Source of the DNA: Desulfococcaceae bacterium HSG9
Lineage (GTDB): Bacteria; Desulfobacterota; Desulfobacteria; Desulfobacterales; JAUCGF01
Reading direction: 5' to 3'
DNA: 54,883 nt
Assembly: GCA_030378005.1 (NCBI GenBank)
Contig: JAUCGF010000102.1
Coordinates: 1 to 54,883, forward strand
The position numbers and the translations under genes were made by a program. Positions within the stretch are counted from its first letter, which is position 1, and each line of letters opens with the position of its first letter. Shown here in pieces: positions 18,011-27,130 of this stretch. Under the pieces are notes generated by a model. That model saw only the letters and a list, made by a program, of their open reading frames with translations. It did not search any database and was not told where the DNA came from.

Positions 18011-18892
18011 CTATCTCTCCGGTTTACCTGTAATGAGTTTATAACTGATACGCTGGATTATTGTGAAAATTTGATTGAAAATCATAACTTTTCCAAAATA
18101 GCGTGGTTTTAATATAACTTCAAAAAAACGATAAACGATTCCTATTAAAATAAAATAAATATTTTTTGAATAGGTCAGTGAAATTTGAATAGCCTCAAGA
18201 TAGCGCCTTTTATTTAAAGATGCTGTTTTATTTTCCGGATAAAACCTGAAAGCACCGAACCGATCATCTGTTTTCTTATATTTAACACCATCTGAAATAA
18301 TGTGAATAAAAAAATCAGAGTCAAATGCACATATATATCTTTCATTTAAATACTGATTTTTGTAAATATTTTGACGAAAGAACGTTGATGGCTGTAAGAT
18401 ATGGTAGTCTAAAAAAAGAAGTTCTTTGAAATTGATTTGATCCACATGATGAATACCGGTTTCTAAACCGTCTTTCGTAATAAAAGGTCCATCAGCCGTC
18501 AATAGACCAAGATCAGGGTCAGCTTCAAAATAATTAACGACTTTTTGGAAAACATTCTCATCTACAAAAATATCATCGGAATTTAACCAGCAATAAATAT
18601 CACCTTTAGCTTGTTTGAAACCTTTTTTAAGTGCATCAACTTGTCCCCTATCTTTTTCACTAACCCAAGACATTTTTATGCCGTCACATTTAACTTGCCA
18701 ATCCCCCTTTTCTAGCCTGTCAGTATAGTTTTTAATAATCTGAACAGAATCATCTGTCGATCCGCCATCCATTACAAAATATTCAATTTCAAATTTTCCC
18801 TCTTGAGAAATGACGCTTTCGATTGTTTCGGAAATGAACGTTGCCTGATTATAGGAAGGGGTGACAATACTGAATTTAGGTGATTTGTTCAT
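18011..18892 (-). CDS. GT2 glycosyltransferase
   Basis: 293-residue GT-A fold transferase with the N-terminal SIVTPSYNQATF segment, the acidic DGGSTDDS motif and the metal-binding CWLNSDDIF. The C-terminal 40 residues are hydrophobic and basic (IGIVYRFFEVIL...), suggesting membrane association. The family makes inverting transfers from nucleotide sugars. It is four bases from the upstream methyltransferase gene and six from the downstream GT4. The sugar is unknown. Confidence 0.87.
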   Translation of the reverse strand: MNKSPKFSIVTPSYNQATFISETIESVISQEGKFEIEYFVMDGGSTDDSVQIIKNYTDRLEKGDWQVKCDGIKMSWVSEKDRGQVDALKKGFKQAKGDIYCWLNSDDIFVDENVFQKVVNYFEADPDLGLLTADGPFITKDGLETGIHHVDQINFKELLFLDYHILQPSTFFRQNIYKNQYLNERYICAFDSDFFIHIISDGVKYKKTDDRFGAFRFYPENKTASLNKRRYLEAIQISLTYSKNIYFILIGIVYRFFEVILKPRYFGKVMIFNQIFTIIQRISYKLITGKPER

Positions 18893-18896
18893 AACT

Positions 18897-19988
18897 TCAG
18901 ACTTGTGTTATGCCGTTATGGCCACGCTTATTTTTAATAATCATAAGCATGGGTTGCATGTAGTATTTTAAATATAAATATAAGGCATTATCATGAGACC
19001 CATTATAATTATGATGATCTTCAGAAAACTCATCACAATATAAAGTTAATCGGTCTTTTAATTTAATTTTAAATTCATTTGCGGCGAGCAGATTATCAAT
19101 TCGTTCTTTTAGCTCTGAATTAAATTGATCAATTTTATTTTTAAAGTCTTCTGTAAAAATATCAGAATGCTCGATATTTGAATAGTCTCCCAACGGCAAT
19201 AACTCCAGGCCCCAATTATCACAAAATTCGGCATACTCTTCAAATGTATGCCAATGGAACACTTCATATTCTAATGTGCTATTTAATTTACTTCTGACAT
19301 GATACCATAAATTTTTTGCATCAGCATAATCAAGTAGGATCATTCCCGGAACGTTATAATGAGGTTCGGATATTATATTATGAAAACAAAACTTATTGAA
19401 TACGGAAACATAAGCGAAACTATCATCATTATGCTGAGATAAGTGCCGTTTAATCTTACAAAAAAATTGTTTTACATCTGAGACATGCTCTAATACATCA
19501 GTGGCTAAAATTATATCAAAAGAGATGTATTCTTCTGGTAAATCATGTTGCACAATATCCAATGTTAACAAATCAATTTTTTTATCCCCAATAAGCATTT
19601 TAGCACTATTTATACGGTTTTCATCAATATCTACACCGACTATCTTATTGGCTCCAGCATCGTGGCAAGCAAGCAATAATGCGCCATTAGAACAACCAAT
19701 ATCCAGAACGCTTTTGTTTTTGAGCGTGTAACCATTATTTTCAAGTTGTTTTATCAATTCTATCTGTCTTAAAGGCGCGCCTAATTCGGATTCAATGTAT
19801 AATGTCGCTAATGGATTTTCTTTATGATCTTCTTTAATATGATATATATATTTTTTTACATATTCTTTGGGTAACAGTTTGTAATATTTATATAAATTAT
19901 GAATTACATCCTTTGTTTTATTTTCAATTTGAAATTTAAAAAATTCATTATCGCTTTTGAGTTTATTAACATAATCTGTTATCAACAT
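18897..19988 (-). CDS. Class I SAM-dependent methyltransferase (long)
   Basis: 363 residues with a central class I methyltransferase core: VLDIGCSNGALL is motif I, VGVDIDENRI motif II, and ATDVLEHVSDV the post-motif helix. The N-terminal 80 residues and C-terminal 100 residues are not recognised and are Lys/Asp/Asn-rich. It is the first of the promoter-distal run GT2-GT4-GT-C. A sugar or chain-end methyl acceptor is inferred from context only. The ATG is preceded by GGAG at nine bases. Confidence 0.8.
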   Translation of the reverse strand: MLITDYVNKLKSDNEFFKFQIENKTKDVIHNLYKYYKLLPKEYVKKYIYHIKEDHKENPLATLYIESELGAPLRQIELIKQLENNGYTLKNKSVLDIGCSNGALLLACHDAGANKIVGVDIDENRINSAKMLIGDKKIDLLTLDIVQHDLPEEYISFDIILATDVLEHVSDVKQFFCKIKRHLSQHNDDSFAYVSVFNKFCFHNIISEPHYNVPGMILLDYADAKNLWYHVRSKLNSTLEYEVFHWHTFEEYAEFCDNWGLELLPLGDYSNIEHSDIFTEDFKNKIDQFNSELKERIDNLLAANEFKIKLKDRLTLYCDEFSEDHHNYNGSHDNALYLYLKYYMQPMLMIIKNKRGHNGITQV

Positions 19989-20047
19989 CTGGTATTTCTC
20001 CGTAGCAAATGAAAATTTGGCGTGAAGCCTCTATTGTCTGTATTTCT

Positions 20048-21100
20048 TTATGTAGGCAGAATTTTTTTAATTGCTTTAAATATATTGGGATATTGAACTG
20101 AAAAATAAATTTTCGATTTAATATAGCCTTTCTTGAGCAATAAATTTAATCTAATCCAAAAAGAATCTCGGGGGCTTTGAATAAACTTTATCAATTTTTT
20201 TTCAGACTTCACCCACCTTAGATAACCCTTGTACATAAATCTTTTTGAATTATCAGATAATCTTTCAACATCCGAGAAATCCAAAGCTTCAGGATTATCC
20301 GGATCATATAATAATCCGTTGACACCGTGTACGATATATTCATTCATCGTCGGGTTATTAGGAGCGACAACACATTTACCCATTGCCATCGCTTCGATGA
20401 ATGCCATGCCGATGCCTTCAAACATTCTCGGAGCAAAAAAAACATGCGTATCAGAAATTAGCTTTAAATAATCATCTTTTGTAGAAAACCATTCCGATAT
20501 TGTGATATTATATTTATCTTTTTCTTGTTCACAAGGAAGCACTAAAGGATAACCGGGTGGATCCACGGCACCATGTATATGGATTTTATTAAAATCTGTT
20601 GCGCTCACAAGGATTTTTATTTGATCCCATGTAATTATATTCGTTCTTTGCCAAAAAAAACCATTCAATTTTGAAAATTCTCTATTTTGTTCCTTTGTTT
20701 TATCCGGCGATAAAAAAAACTGAAAATATTGGGATGCAATGCCAAGTCGTATCAGTTTTAAATGCAATGATTTTGAAAAATTAATAAATTTCAATTTTTT
20801 AAATCGAAGCCAATATTCGTCAGGTTGCCACCCACTATTATCAAACATAGGAATTAATATAATATTATTACAATTAAGTGAATCAAGCTCATTAACAGAA
20901 TAACTGTCAATCAGTTGAAAAAGAATTATCACATCAAATTGCTTGCTTGCTATCAGAGTAATATCAATACGCGGACCGCCAATCCATGACTTATCCCAAA
21001 ATGTTTCAATTTCATACTTTTTTTTTAAAATCTCTAACAAAAATTGGGTTGCTCTTGATTTTGTATGAAATGAATGATCAATAAAAGCGATTTTTTTCAC
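20048..21100 (-). CDS. GT4-type glycosyltransferase
   Basis: 350-residue GT-B protein. Its clearest feature is the GT4 donor site around FEGIGMAFIEAMAMGK, followed by VVAPNNPTMNEYI and HGVNGLLYDP. The N-terminal domain is short and divergent. The start codon is GTG, five bases after the stop of the coiled-coil GT gene. An AGGGG stretch at its 5' side may serve as ribosome-binding site. It probably adds one sugar in the cytoplasm; the specificity is unknown. Confidence 0.78.
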   Translation of the reverse strand: MKKIAFIDHSFHTKSRATQFLLEILKKKYEIETFWDKSWIGGPRIDITLIASKQFDVIILFQLIDSYSVNELDSLNCNNIILIPMFDNSGWQPDEYWLRFKKLKFINFSKSLHLKLIRLGIASQYFQFFLSPDKTKEQNREFSKLNGFFWQRTNIITWDQIKILVSATDFNKIHIHGAVDPPGYPLVLPCEQEKDKYNITISEWFSTKDDYLKLISDTHVFFAPRMFEGIGMAFIEAMAMGKCVVAPNNPTMNEYIVHGVNGLLYDPDNPEALDFSDVERLSDNSKRFMYKGYLRWVKSEKKLIKFIQSPRDSFWIRLNLLLKKGYIKSKIYFSVQYPNIFKAIKKILPT

Positions 21101-21105
21101 TAAGA

Positions 21106-23163
21106 TTAGCCCCTATATTTGTTTGTCAACTTTTTAATCATTGATAGCGGTTTTAGTATAGATTTGCCGATTTTGTAATTGGAGCTATCATAGACATTTC
21201 TTATCTGTTCCTCAATTTCTTCTATCTCTTTGTTTTTATCGGCTTCAATTTTATTTATATTCTCCTTTAGCGCCAGGATAGTATTCTCATTTTCATCAAC
21301 TTTGACTTTGCTTTGGCTAAGTTGTTGTTTCAGTGCGTTTATCTCTTCCTGTTGTTCCGCATTTTTTGCCAAATGCTTTTCAAGCTTTTCGTAGCAGGAA
21401 TGGATCGCTTCCAATCTGGCAGCTCGATCTTCTTCGCATATATCAAGAAGCCCTTGATATTTTTCATACGTTGCTTTGATTGCTTCCGATCTCGCCGCTC
21501 TATCCGCTTCGCATAGGTCAAGACGCTGCTGATAATCCTTTTCGCATTTTTTAAGCGCTTCCAATCTCGCCGTTCTATCCGCTTCACATGCGTCAAGACG
21601 CCGCTGATAATCCTTTTCACATTTTTCAAGCGCTTCCAATCTTGCTGTTCTGTCCGCTTCGCATATATCAAGCGCTTCCAATCTTGCTGCTCTGTCCGCT
21701 TCGCATTTTTGATATTTCTCTTGCAACAAGGGTGTAAATTTTGTGAGTGCTTTAAGTAAAATTTGATCATAAATCAAATTAAAATTCGGGGATTTTCTGA
21801 AGTCAAGAGAATCGCAGGGGGGGTGCACAGATGACAGTTCGCTAATTTTAATGGTCTCAATGCTTTTTCTGGATAAATCAGCAGAATTTTTTATCTTTAA
21901 TTCATTGAAAAGGTTAAGATAATTTTTAGCCTGAGTATCCAACGCATAGCGGTTCACCGCAACTTTACGGCAAGCCCGACTCATAGTTTCACGCAATTCG
22001 GCATTGAATATAAGAGATAAAATCATCTCACTCAAACAGCGTTCATCTCCTGCCGGAGCAAGGCGCCCTGTAACTCCGTCTTCAATCATATCCGGAACGC
22101 CGCCGACATCAAAAGCAACAACCGGAACGCCGCAACTCATCGCTTCCAAAACAGTATTGGGGAGATTGTCTTCTAACGAAGGAAGTAAGAAAATATCTGC
22201 GGCACTGTAAACCATGCTAATCTCTTCATCTGTATTCAGATGTCCGACCGGATAAACCGGAATATCGACCGCGTTTAGATCATTTTCCATTGTTCCTAAA
22301 CACAGCAGCCTGATTTTGTTCTTCTTGACCAGATTTTTAAATTCATTATCATTTAGGCAATGCTGAAGAGCGGAAATGAGTTTGTGGAATCCTTTTCTTT
22401 TTTCATCAATAACATCAGCGCAAAAAAGTAAAGTTAGCGTGTCTTCATTAATTTTTAATCTGTTTTTCGCTTCCTTTTTGGGTATCGGCTTAAAGATATC
22501 TGTTTCAAGAGAATAGGGAATGACTTTGATACGCACTTTTTTGAATAATCGGCTTTGTCGGGCGCAATCCGCAAGCCAGTTACCAGGCGTTACGATTGTC
22601 AGATTATCACTATTAATCAGTTCAAGCCTGTCTTTAAAAATAGCTTCTGACAATCTGAACGGATCTTCGGCCAATTGCGGACATTCCACGCAATCCTCGC
22701 GATATTTCAGACATCCTGAAGAATAATGACAACCGCCGGTAAAGGCCCATTGATCATGCAGCGTCCACACAATGGGTTTTCCAAGTTGCAATAGCTTATG
22801 AAGTGTCAGAGGGGATTGGAAATGGGCAATCCAATGCAGATTAATGATATCGGCATCCTGAACTGAAGGATGTGTCGAGAGATCATAACCGTAATAAGGG
22901 AGTGAAAAAAGGGTGTTGCTGATAGCGGTGCGATTCAAATCGATATAATGCTTTTGAATTGCATGATTGAGAAAAAGCTCCGCCTCTGGTATTTTTTTGT
23001 CAGCAACGACACAATCAACAGCCTCGTCTGACGTGTCTTTATATTTCACCAACATGCGACATTTTGTTCCACATTGCCGCAATCCTTTATGTAAGCGATA
23101 AGCCGCTCGGGCCGCACCGCCTCGAATATCATAGGTGCTGAATAGAACAGTTTTCATCGTCAT
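21106..23163 (-). CDS. GT4 glycosyltransferase with C-terminal Cys-repeat coiled coil
   Basis: 685 residues. Residues 1 to about 425 are a GT-B/GT4 transferase with the donor-site signature around PNTVLEAMSCGVPVVA and GVPDMIEDGVTGRL. After a linker, residues 487-590 consist of repeats that each begin with Cys, mainly CEADRxARLEAL and CEKDYQxRLD. The Cys residues lie at 487, 501, 515, 526, 540, 551, 577 and 590, so the steps are mostly 14 and 11 residues, a mix of heptad and hendecad coiled-coil periodicity. A second helical region (600-655) and a basic SSNYKIGKSILKPL tail follow; the tail resembles membrane-binding ends of other glycosyltransferases. In a Wzm/Wzt system, a long coiled coil on a terminal enzyme could set chain length as in WbdD, but this is inference. 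The upstream gene overlaps by four bases. Confidence 0.85.
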   Translation of the reverse strand: MTMKTVLFSTYDIRGGAARAAYRLHKGLRQCGTKCRMLVKYKDTSDEAVDCVVADKKIPEAELFLNHAIQKHYIDLNRTAISNTLFSLPYYGYDLSTHPSVQDADIINLHWIAHFQSPLTLHKLLQLGKPIVWTLHDQWAFTGGCHYSSGCLKYREDCVECPQLAEDPFRLSEAIFKDRLELINSDNLTIVTPGNWLADCARQSRLFKKVRIKVIPYSLETDIFKPIPKKEAKNRLKINEDTLTLLFCADVIDEKRKGFHKLISALQHCLNDNEFKNLVKKNKIRLLCLGTMENDLNAVDIPVYPVGHLNTDEEISMVYSAADIFLLPSLEDNLPNTVLEAMSCGVPVVAFDVGGVPDMIEDGVTGRLAPAGDERCLSEMILSLIFNAELRETMSRACRKVAVNRYALDTQAKNYLNLFNELKIKNSADLSRKSIETIKISELSSVHPPCDSLDFRKSPNFNLIYDQILLKALTKFTPLLQEKYQKCEADRAARLEALDICEADRTARLEALEKCEKDYQRRLDACEADRTARLEALKKCEKDYQQRLDLCEADRAARSEAIKATYEKYQGLLDICEEDRAARLEAIHSCYEKLEKHLAKNAEQQEEINALKQQLSQSKVKVDENENTILALKENINKIEADKNKEIEEIEEQIRNVYDSSNYKIGKSILKPLSMIKKLTNKYRG
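21390..21712 (-). repeat. In-frame DNA repeats encoding the Cys coiled coil
   Basis: This part of the coding sequence is built from near-identical 42- and 33-bp units, alternating so that a 75-bp super-unit recurs. The high nucleotide identity between units suggests recent expansion or contraction by slippage or recombination, which would change the coiled-coil length without shifting frame. Confidence 0.75.
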
Positions 23164-23930
23164 TTTTTAGCTTCCATAAATAATGAATCCGGTTTTCTAA
23201 CCGCACCGTCGGATTCAATATCAAGTAAATATGAATTGAAGTTCGGGATATCAGATTCGTCAGCACTGCAAGGATGAATATCTTTAAAACCTGCGTTCTC
23301 AAGAAGTAATGACAATGAATAACGGTCATACATCCATTGATGAACTTCACCAGAAAGGCGAAATTGTCCTATGCTTTCAGCGTCTCTGACAGGTGTTTGA
23401 CAGTTTAATTGTTCAGATTCAGAAATAATGCCTGTATTGGCCGGGTTACGCAAGATGGCTAACGCATTTAAAACCTCAGACCCGCACCGTTCAATCACGA
23501 ATTCTTCTTCAGGCATTGGATTTTGTTTCCAATAATTCAGCATTTCTCCTCCGGATTGATCGCGGACCATTTGGTCTAGCATTTCAATCACAATCCATTC
23601 ATACTGCTGCCGCGCTTTTTTATCTCCGTTTTTAGCCTTTTCCAACAGATTCAGGTAAAGACGAACAATCCGCTCCAAATCGGGAATGACAACGCGGATA
23701 ATTCCTCCAGTTCTGAGGATACGAAAACATTCTTTTAAAAATTTTGGTGCATAGTGCTTGGGGAAATGTTCTAAAAGGTGGGAATGATAGACAACATGAA
23801 AAGTGCTATCAGAAAAAGGAAGGCCACAATTAAGATTGCAAGGGATGACGCCTTGTCCGGTTGACTGAAAATTAACATTTATCCACTCATGGTGATAGGA
23901 ACGGCCGCAACCGAGATTAAGCAGTTTCAT
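23160..23930 (-). CDS. Class I SAM-dependent methyltransferase
   Basis: 256-residue protein starting with LLNLGCGRSYHHEWINV, a variant motif I in which the SAM-binding loop opens the polypeptide. It continues with the Methyltransf_11-like HLLEHFP segment and PDLERIVRLYL. It directly precedes, and overlaps by four bases, the GT with the coiled coil. This arrangement is similar in kind to methyltransferase/ruler partners at O-antigen chain ends. The acceptor cannot be inferred from sequence. Confidence 0.8.
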   Translation of the reverse strand: MKLLNLGCGRSYHHEWINVNFQSTGQGVIPCNLNCGLPFSDSTFHVVYHSHLLEHFPKHYAPKFLKECFRILRTGGIIRVVIPDLERIVRLYLNLLEKAKNGDKKARQQYEWIVIEMLDQMVRDQSGGEMLNYWKQNPMPEEEFVIERCGSEVLNALAILRNPANTGIISESEQLNCQTPVRDAESIGQFRLSGEVHQWMYDRYSLSLLLENAGFKDIHPCSADESDIPNFNSYLLDIESDGAVRKPDSLFMEAKK

Positions 23931-24006
23931 AATTAAAAAAATATGCCGTATGCATTGCGCTAAAGATTGATAAAAAGGCTGAATAGAGGTTTAACACTTC
24001 TTCATT

Positions 24007-24651
24007 TTAGCCGTTTCTTTTATGCTTTTTACCTTTGATCCAATATGCTTGTGTATAATCGACTCTTTCAAGTAAAGGCTGTTCATCAAATTTTTTGCAA
24101 AAGTCATAAAAAGCCACTCGACATCCTTCCCAATGACCAAAATCATCTAATATAACCACCCCTCCATCAGGAATCAACGGATAAAATGTTTCTAAAACAA
24201 GCATGACAGATTCATACCAATCCGCATCACAGTGTAGTAAGGCAACTTTTTTAGGTAAAGTTTGCCTGAATGTATCAGAAAACAGACCTTTCCTTATAAC
24301 AAACTCTTCGTCTTTTGCATTTGTCAGCGCCATAACCTCAAGAACATTTTGCACTGTCGATTTACAATCTCCTATCCATTTTTTAGCTTCCTGTCCATCC
24401 TTTTTATTTGTTTCGGGCAAGCCTTCAAAGCTATCATATATCCACAATTTTCTATAATCGCCCATACAAACTCTCAAGGCAGCGCTCGACCCGCCTTTGC
24501 AACTGCCGCATTCAACAATATCTCCTTCAATCTTTCGATGGTTAACGTCTTGCGTTAAATTCATCAGCGAATGAATTCGTTCAGCATCAAGCAGAGTATA
24601 GTTGACAATCGTCTCATAAAAACCATCAAAGTCCATGTTGTTTATTATCAT
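24007..24651 (-). CDS. TylF/macrocin-type O-methyltransferase
   Basis: 214-residue SAM methyltransferase of the TylF group. The core GDIVECGSCKGGSS is the SAM-binding motif. The metal/active-site region includes LLHCDADWYES and VVILDDFGHWEG, typical of TylF-like sugar and macrolide O-methyltransferases. These enzymes normally methylate sugar hydroxyls, which fits a glycan cluster. The start is uncertain: an ATG at codon 6 is about equally placed. The 22-bp spacing to the CgeB-like gene upstream suggests one operon. Confidence 0.82.
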   Translation of the reverse strand: MIINNMDFDGFYETIVNYTLLDAERIHSLMNLTQDVNHRKIEGDIVECGSCKGGSSAALRVCMGDYRKLWIYDSFEGLPETNKKDGQEAKKWIGDCKSTVQNVLEVMALTNAKDEEFVIRKGLFSDTFRQTLPKKVALLHCDADWYESVMLVLETFYPLIPDGGVVILDDFGHWEGCRVAFYDFCKKFDEQPLLERVDYTQAYWIKGKKHKRNG

Positions 24652-24672
24652 TCCTGATTTCCCAATTTACAT

Positions 24673-25776
24673 TTAACTAAATTTTGCTAACATTTTCATA
24701 ATTAAATTATTTACAGTTGCTACTCTGTCAACCAGTGCATGATCTTTTAATGTGCGCTGTTGTCCGGCAACCGCGATTGCTTGCCGTTCGGTATCGTGTT
24801 CTAGTAAGTAATGTACTTTTTCAATCGCTTCTTCACCACTGCGATAAGTTATGACTTCCTCTTCAGGCTCAAAAATCTTGGATAAATTGTCTTTCCAATC
24901 AGTCAACAAGCATACGCCCATACCTGTGGCTTCATAAAGACGCATGTTAGCGGCATAATTTTCAACGCAATCAATATGGCTGTTAAAAATGATTTTAGAC
25001 TGCGCTAAGAGTTCATAAAAAGGCAATCCGAATACGGGGCCATGAAATCGATTCTTAAACTGACTGCTTATTGCTTCTTTTAGTTTAGCTCCATCATTGC
25101 TCCACACTTGCAAAGGTGTGTTATCCATCATCTTCTCTATGAGTGCGTAGCGTTGCGAATGCGCTCCATGCTTGTCCCCCAAAGACCCTGCAAAAGTGAA
25201 ATCAAAAGTTCTATTCTGTGTCAGCTTAATGCTATCAAGAACCGTATGCTCAAAACCCATGGGAATATACGCAGCATTACATCCACAGGCCCGCATCTTT
25301 TTAACAAATAAAGGAATACATGATAAAATCAGATCCAAATCTTTAAAACTTGAAAAATCTGAGGTGGGTGCTGCTCTCCAACCTACCAAAATGACGGATT
25401 TCTTGCAAATCTCCCGTACTTGATCTCGGAAACTTTGATCAAATAAATAGAGATCCTGCAAAAAGAGAATGTCTGGTTGAAATTTTCTGATTTGCGCGCA
25501 AACAATCTCTTTTAACCAATTTTCATCTGAATATTTTACATTATTTTCATAAGCCCACATTTTCTGTAAAGGTTCAAAAGAGGCAAACAAATCCTCGGCG
25601 ATATTACCAAACGATTCTATGTGTTTGGCAAAATAATTTGACCATCCATAATGCGTGCCCACAAATCTATCATATAGGTCCTGATATGAGAGGCATTCGT
25701 AATTCGGAGTTTGCTCCAGAAATTGTGAAACAAATTCAGGATAGATCGTAGTGAATTTTTGAAAACGATAGTTCAT
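24673..25776 (-). CDS. CgeB-like glycosyltransferase
   Basis: 367-residue protein resembling the CgeB/spore-maturation glycosyltransferase group. The N-terminal half includes a WRAAPTSDFSSF segment. The C-terminal half has FNSHIDCVENYAANMRLYEA, the donor-site region of this GT-B family, followed by GMGVCLLTD. It probably transfers a sugar in the cytoplasm; the donor is not known. It lies between two methyltransferase genes. Confidence 0.78.
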   Translation of the reverse strand: MNYRFQKFTTIYPEFVSQFLEQTPNYECLSYQDLYDRFVGTHYGWSNYFAKHIESFGNIAEDLFASFEPLQKMWAYENNVKYSDENWLKEIVCAQIRKFQPDILFLQDLYLFDQSFRDQVREICKKSVILVGWRAAPTSDFSSFKDLDLILSCIPLFVKKMRACGCNAAYIPMGFEHTVLDSIKLTQNRTFDFTFAGSLGDKHGAHSQRYALIEKMMDNTPLQVWSNDGAKLKEAISSQFKNRFHGPVFGLPFYELLAQSKIIFNSHIDCVENYAANMRLYEATGMGVCLLTDWKDNLSKIFEPEEEVITYRSGEEAIEKVHYLLEHDTERQAIAVAGQQRTLKDHALVDRVATVNNLIMKMLAKFS

Positions 25777-25826
25777 ATTAGCAACTCATTTTATAGTTGA
25801 AATTTAACATAATCACTGGTGATAAA

Positions 25827-26891
25827 TCAGATTAACTCCTTTTGCACATCACATTGATTTTTTGATAACACAAACAAGTTCCAACCCCACCGGTGTTTCA
25901 ATAGCGGCTTCAAGATCAAATCAATGACATGCACCCTTTCCATCAGCCAGGCAGGGTAGCAAAGCTTTCTCTCAAAGCTATATGGCACATAATCCCACTT
26001 GAAGATGGATGCGATCTCAATAAGCGGAGTTTCCAAATATTTTCTTGCCGCCAGACCATAGAACCCATGCCAACAATCATTAACCAGAAAGCCAATGCTC
26101 ATGTCGTGCGTAACAACTTTAAATCCTGCTTGTAAAAAAAACTCGCGCCACTCTTTCGGTGTTTTAAATTGCACATGGGGAACGCCCGATGTGTCCAAAG
26201 GAAGATTATTTTTGATATTTAACTGATAATGGTGGCAAAAATGTTTTTCAAAAAGCGAACGTTTGTTTGGAACGGTGACAATAAAAAAACCTTCCGGAGC
26301 AAGACGATGATAAAGCTCTGCTAAATGCTCCTCCAAGTTATAAAGGTGTTCCAGAATATCAAAGGCTGTGATTAAATCGTAATGTTTGTTCTTTTCTAAT
26401 TCAAACAGGGCGATACTCTGAATATTTGGAATAATCGGAACTTCATTCCAATCATACATCTCCTTATAGGTTCTAAGCGCTTCAGAATTTAAATCAATGC
26501 TGTCAATATCAAAGCCAAGTTGCGCCAATTCGTAAGTATCCACGAGAGAACCGGAACCATAATCTAACGCTGTCAATACCTGATTTGATGGTACTCGTTT
26601 TTTAAGAAACCGTATAGCATTATCAAATATATCCCATCTGTATTTAACTCCCCTGGTATTGCATCCGTAAATTTTGGATACATCCCCTATGCGATTAAAT
26701 ATTAATGTATCGTTTCTAAGACCTGCATTATTATCTTGCTTCTCTTTTTCACTTTTTATACCTTTAAATAAAGTGAACAAGAAAAACGGCGCAAATACTA
26801 AAAATTGAATGACCCACAGAAACGTTAATGATAGCAGTACAAGCACTGATTTTAACGTTAACTTGCGAATGAACAAAGTTATTCTTTTCAT
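25827..26891 (-). CDS. Membrane-anchored class I SAM methyltransferase
   Basis: 354 residues. The N-terminal 45 residues contain one long hydrophobic stretch (LVLLSLTFLWVIQFL...), a signal anchor or single helix. The rest is a class I methyltransferase: TALDYGSGSLVDTYEL motif I, IDSIDLNSEAL motif II, and AFDILEHLYNLEEHL. The anchor suggests it acts on a lipid-linked intermediate at the membrane. A 240-bp gap with a long hairpin separates it from the aminotransferase gene upstream, so a transcriptional boundary is possible here. Confidence 0.83.
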   Translation of the reverse strand: MKRITLFIRKLTLKSVLVLLSLTFLWVIQFLVFAPFFLFTLFKGIKSEKEKQDNNAGLRNDTLIFNRIGDVSKIYGCNTRGVKYRWDIFDNAIRFLKKRVPSNQVLTALDYGSGSLVDTYELAQLGFDIDSIDLNSEALRTYKEMYDWNEVPIIPNIQSIALFELEKNKHYDLITAFDILEHLYNLEEHLAELYHRLAPEGFFIVTVPNKRSLFEKHFCHHYQLNIKNNLPLDTSGVPHVQFKTPKEWREFFLQAGFKVVTHDMSIGFLVNDCWHGFYGLAARKYLETPLIEIASIFKWDYVPYSFERKLCYPAWLMERVHVIDLILKPLLKHRWGWNLFVLSKNQCDVQKELI

Positions 26892-26917
26892 AATCTTCCA
26901 AATTTAAGCATTTTTTT

Positions 26918-27076
26918 GTATCCTATTCAAAGGTTATGGTTGGAGCAAATCCGGAGTGTAAAAGTTAAGCAAAGCGGTCTTTTGCAACAATCAATTGCGA
27001 AAGACCGTTCCGCTCCGTTCCTCCGCTTCTCTTAACTTTCGCACTCCATAATTACCATTGAATTTGAATAAGATAC
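26918..27076. repeat. Long nested inverted repeat (about 159 bp)
   Basis: Three nested pairs of arms form a nearly continuous stem: 26918-26940 with 27054-27076 (imperfect), 26953-26969 with 27031-27047 (two mismatches), and 26975-26982 with 27000-27007 (perfect). There is no T-run typical of an intrinsic terminator. It could act as a transcript-stabilising hairpin or be a MITE-like element. It lies between aminotransferase and methyltransferase genes. Confidence 0.75.
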
Positions 27077-27130
27077 TATTTTTTCAATTATTGACATTGA
27101 GACCGAAAGATATAAATAGGGGCAGACTTT

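Noticed and set aside
21339..21770. 143-codon minus-strand frame with Lys/Arg-rich repeats
   Set aside because: It is the shifted frame of the Cys-repeat coiled coil; its repeats only reflect the DNA repeats of the real gene.
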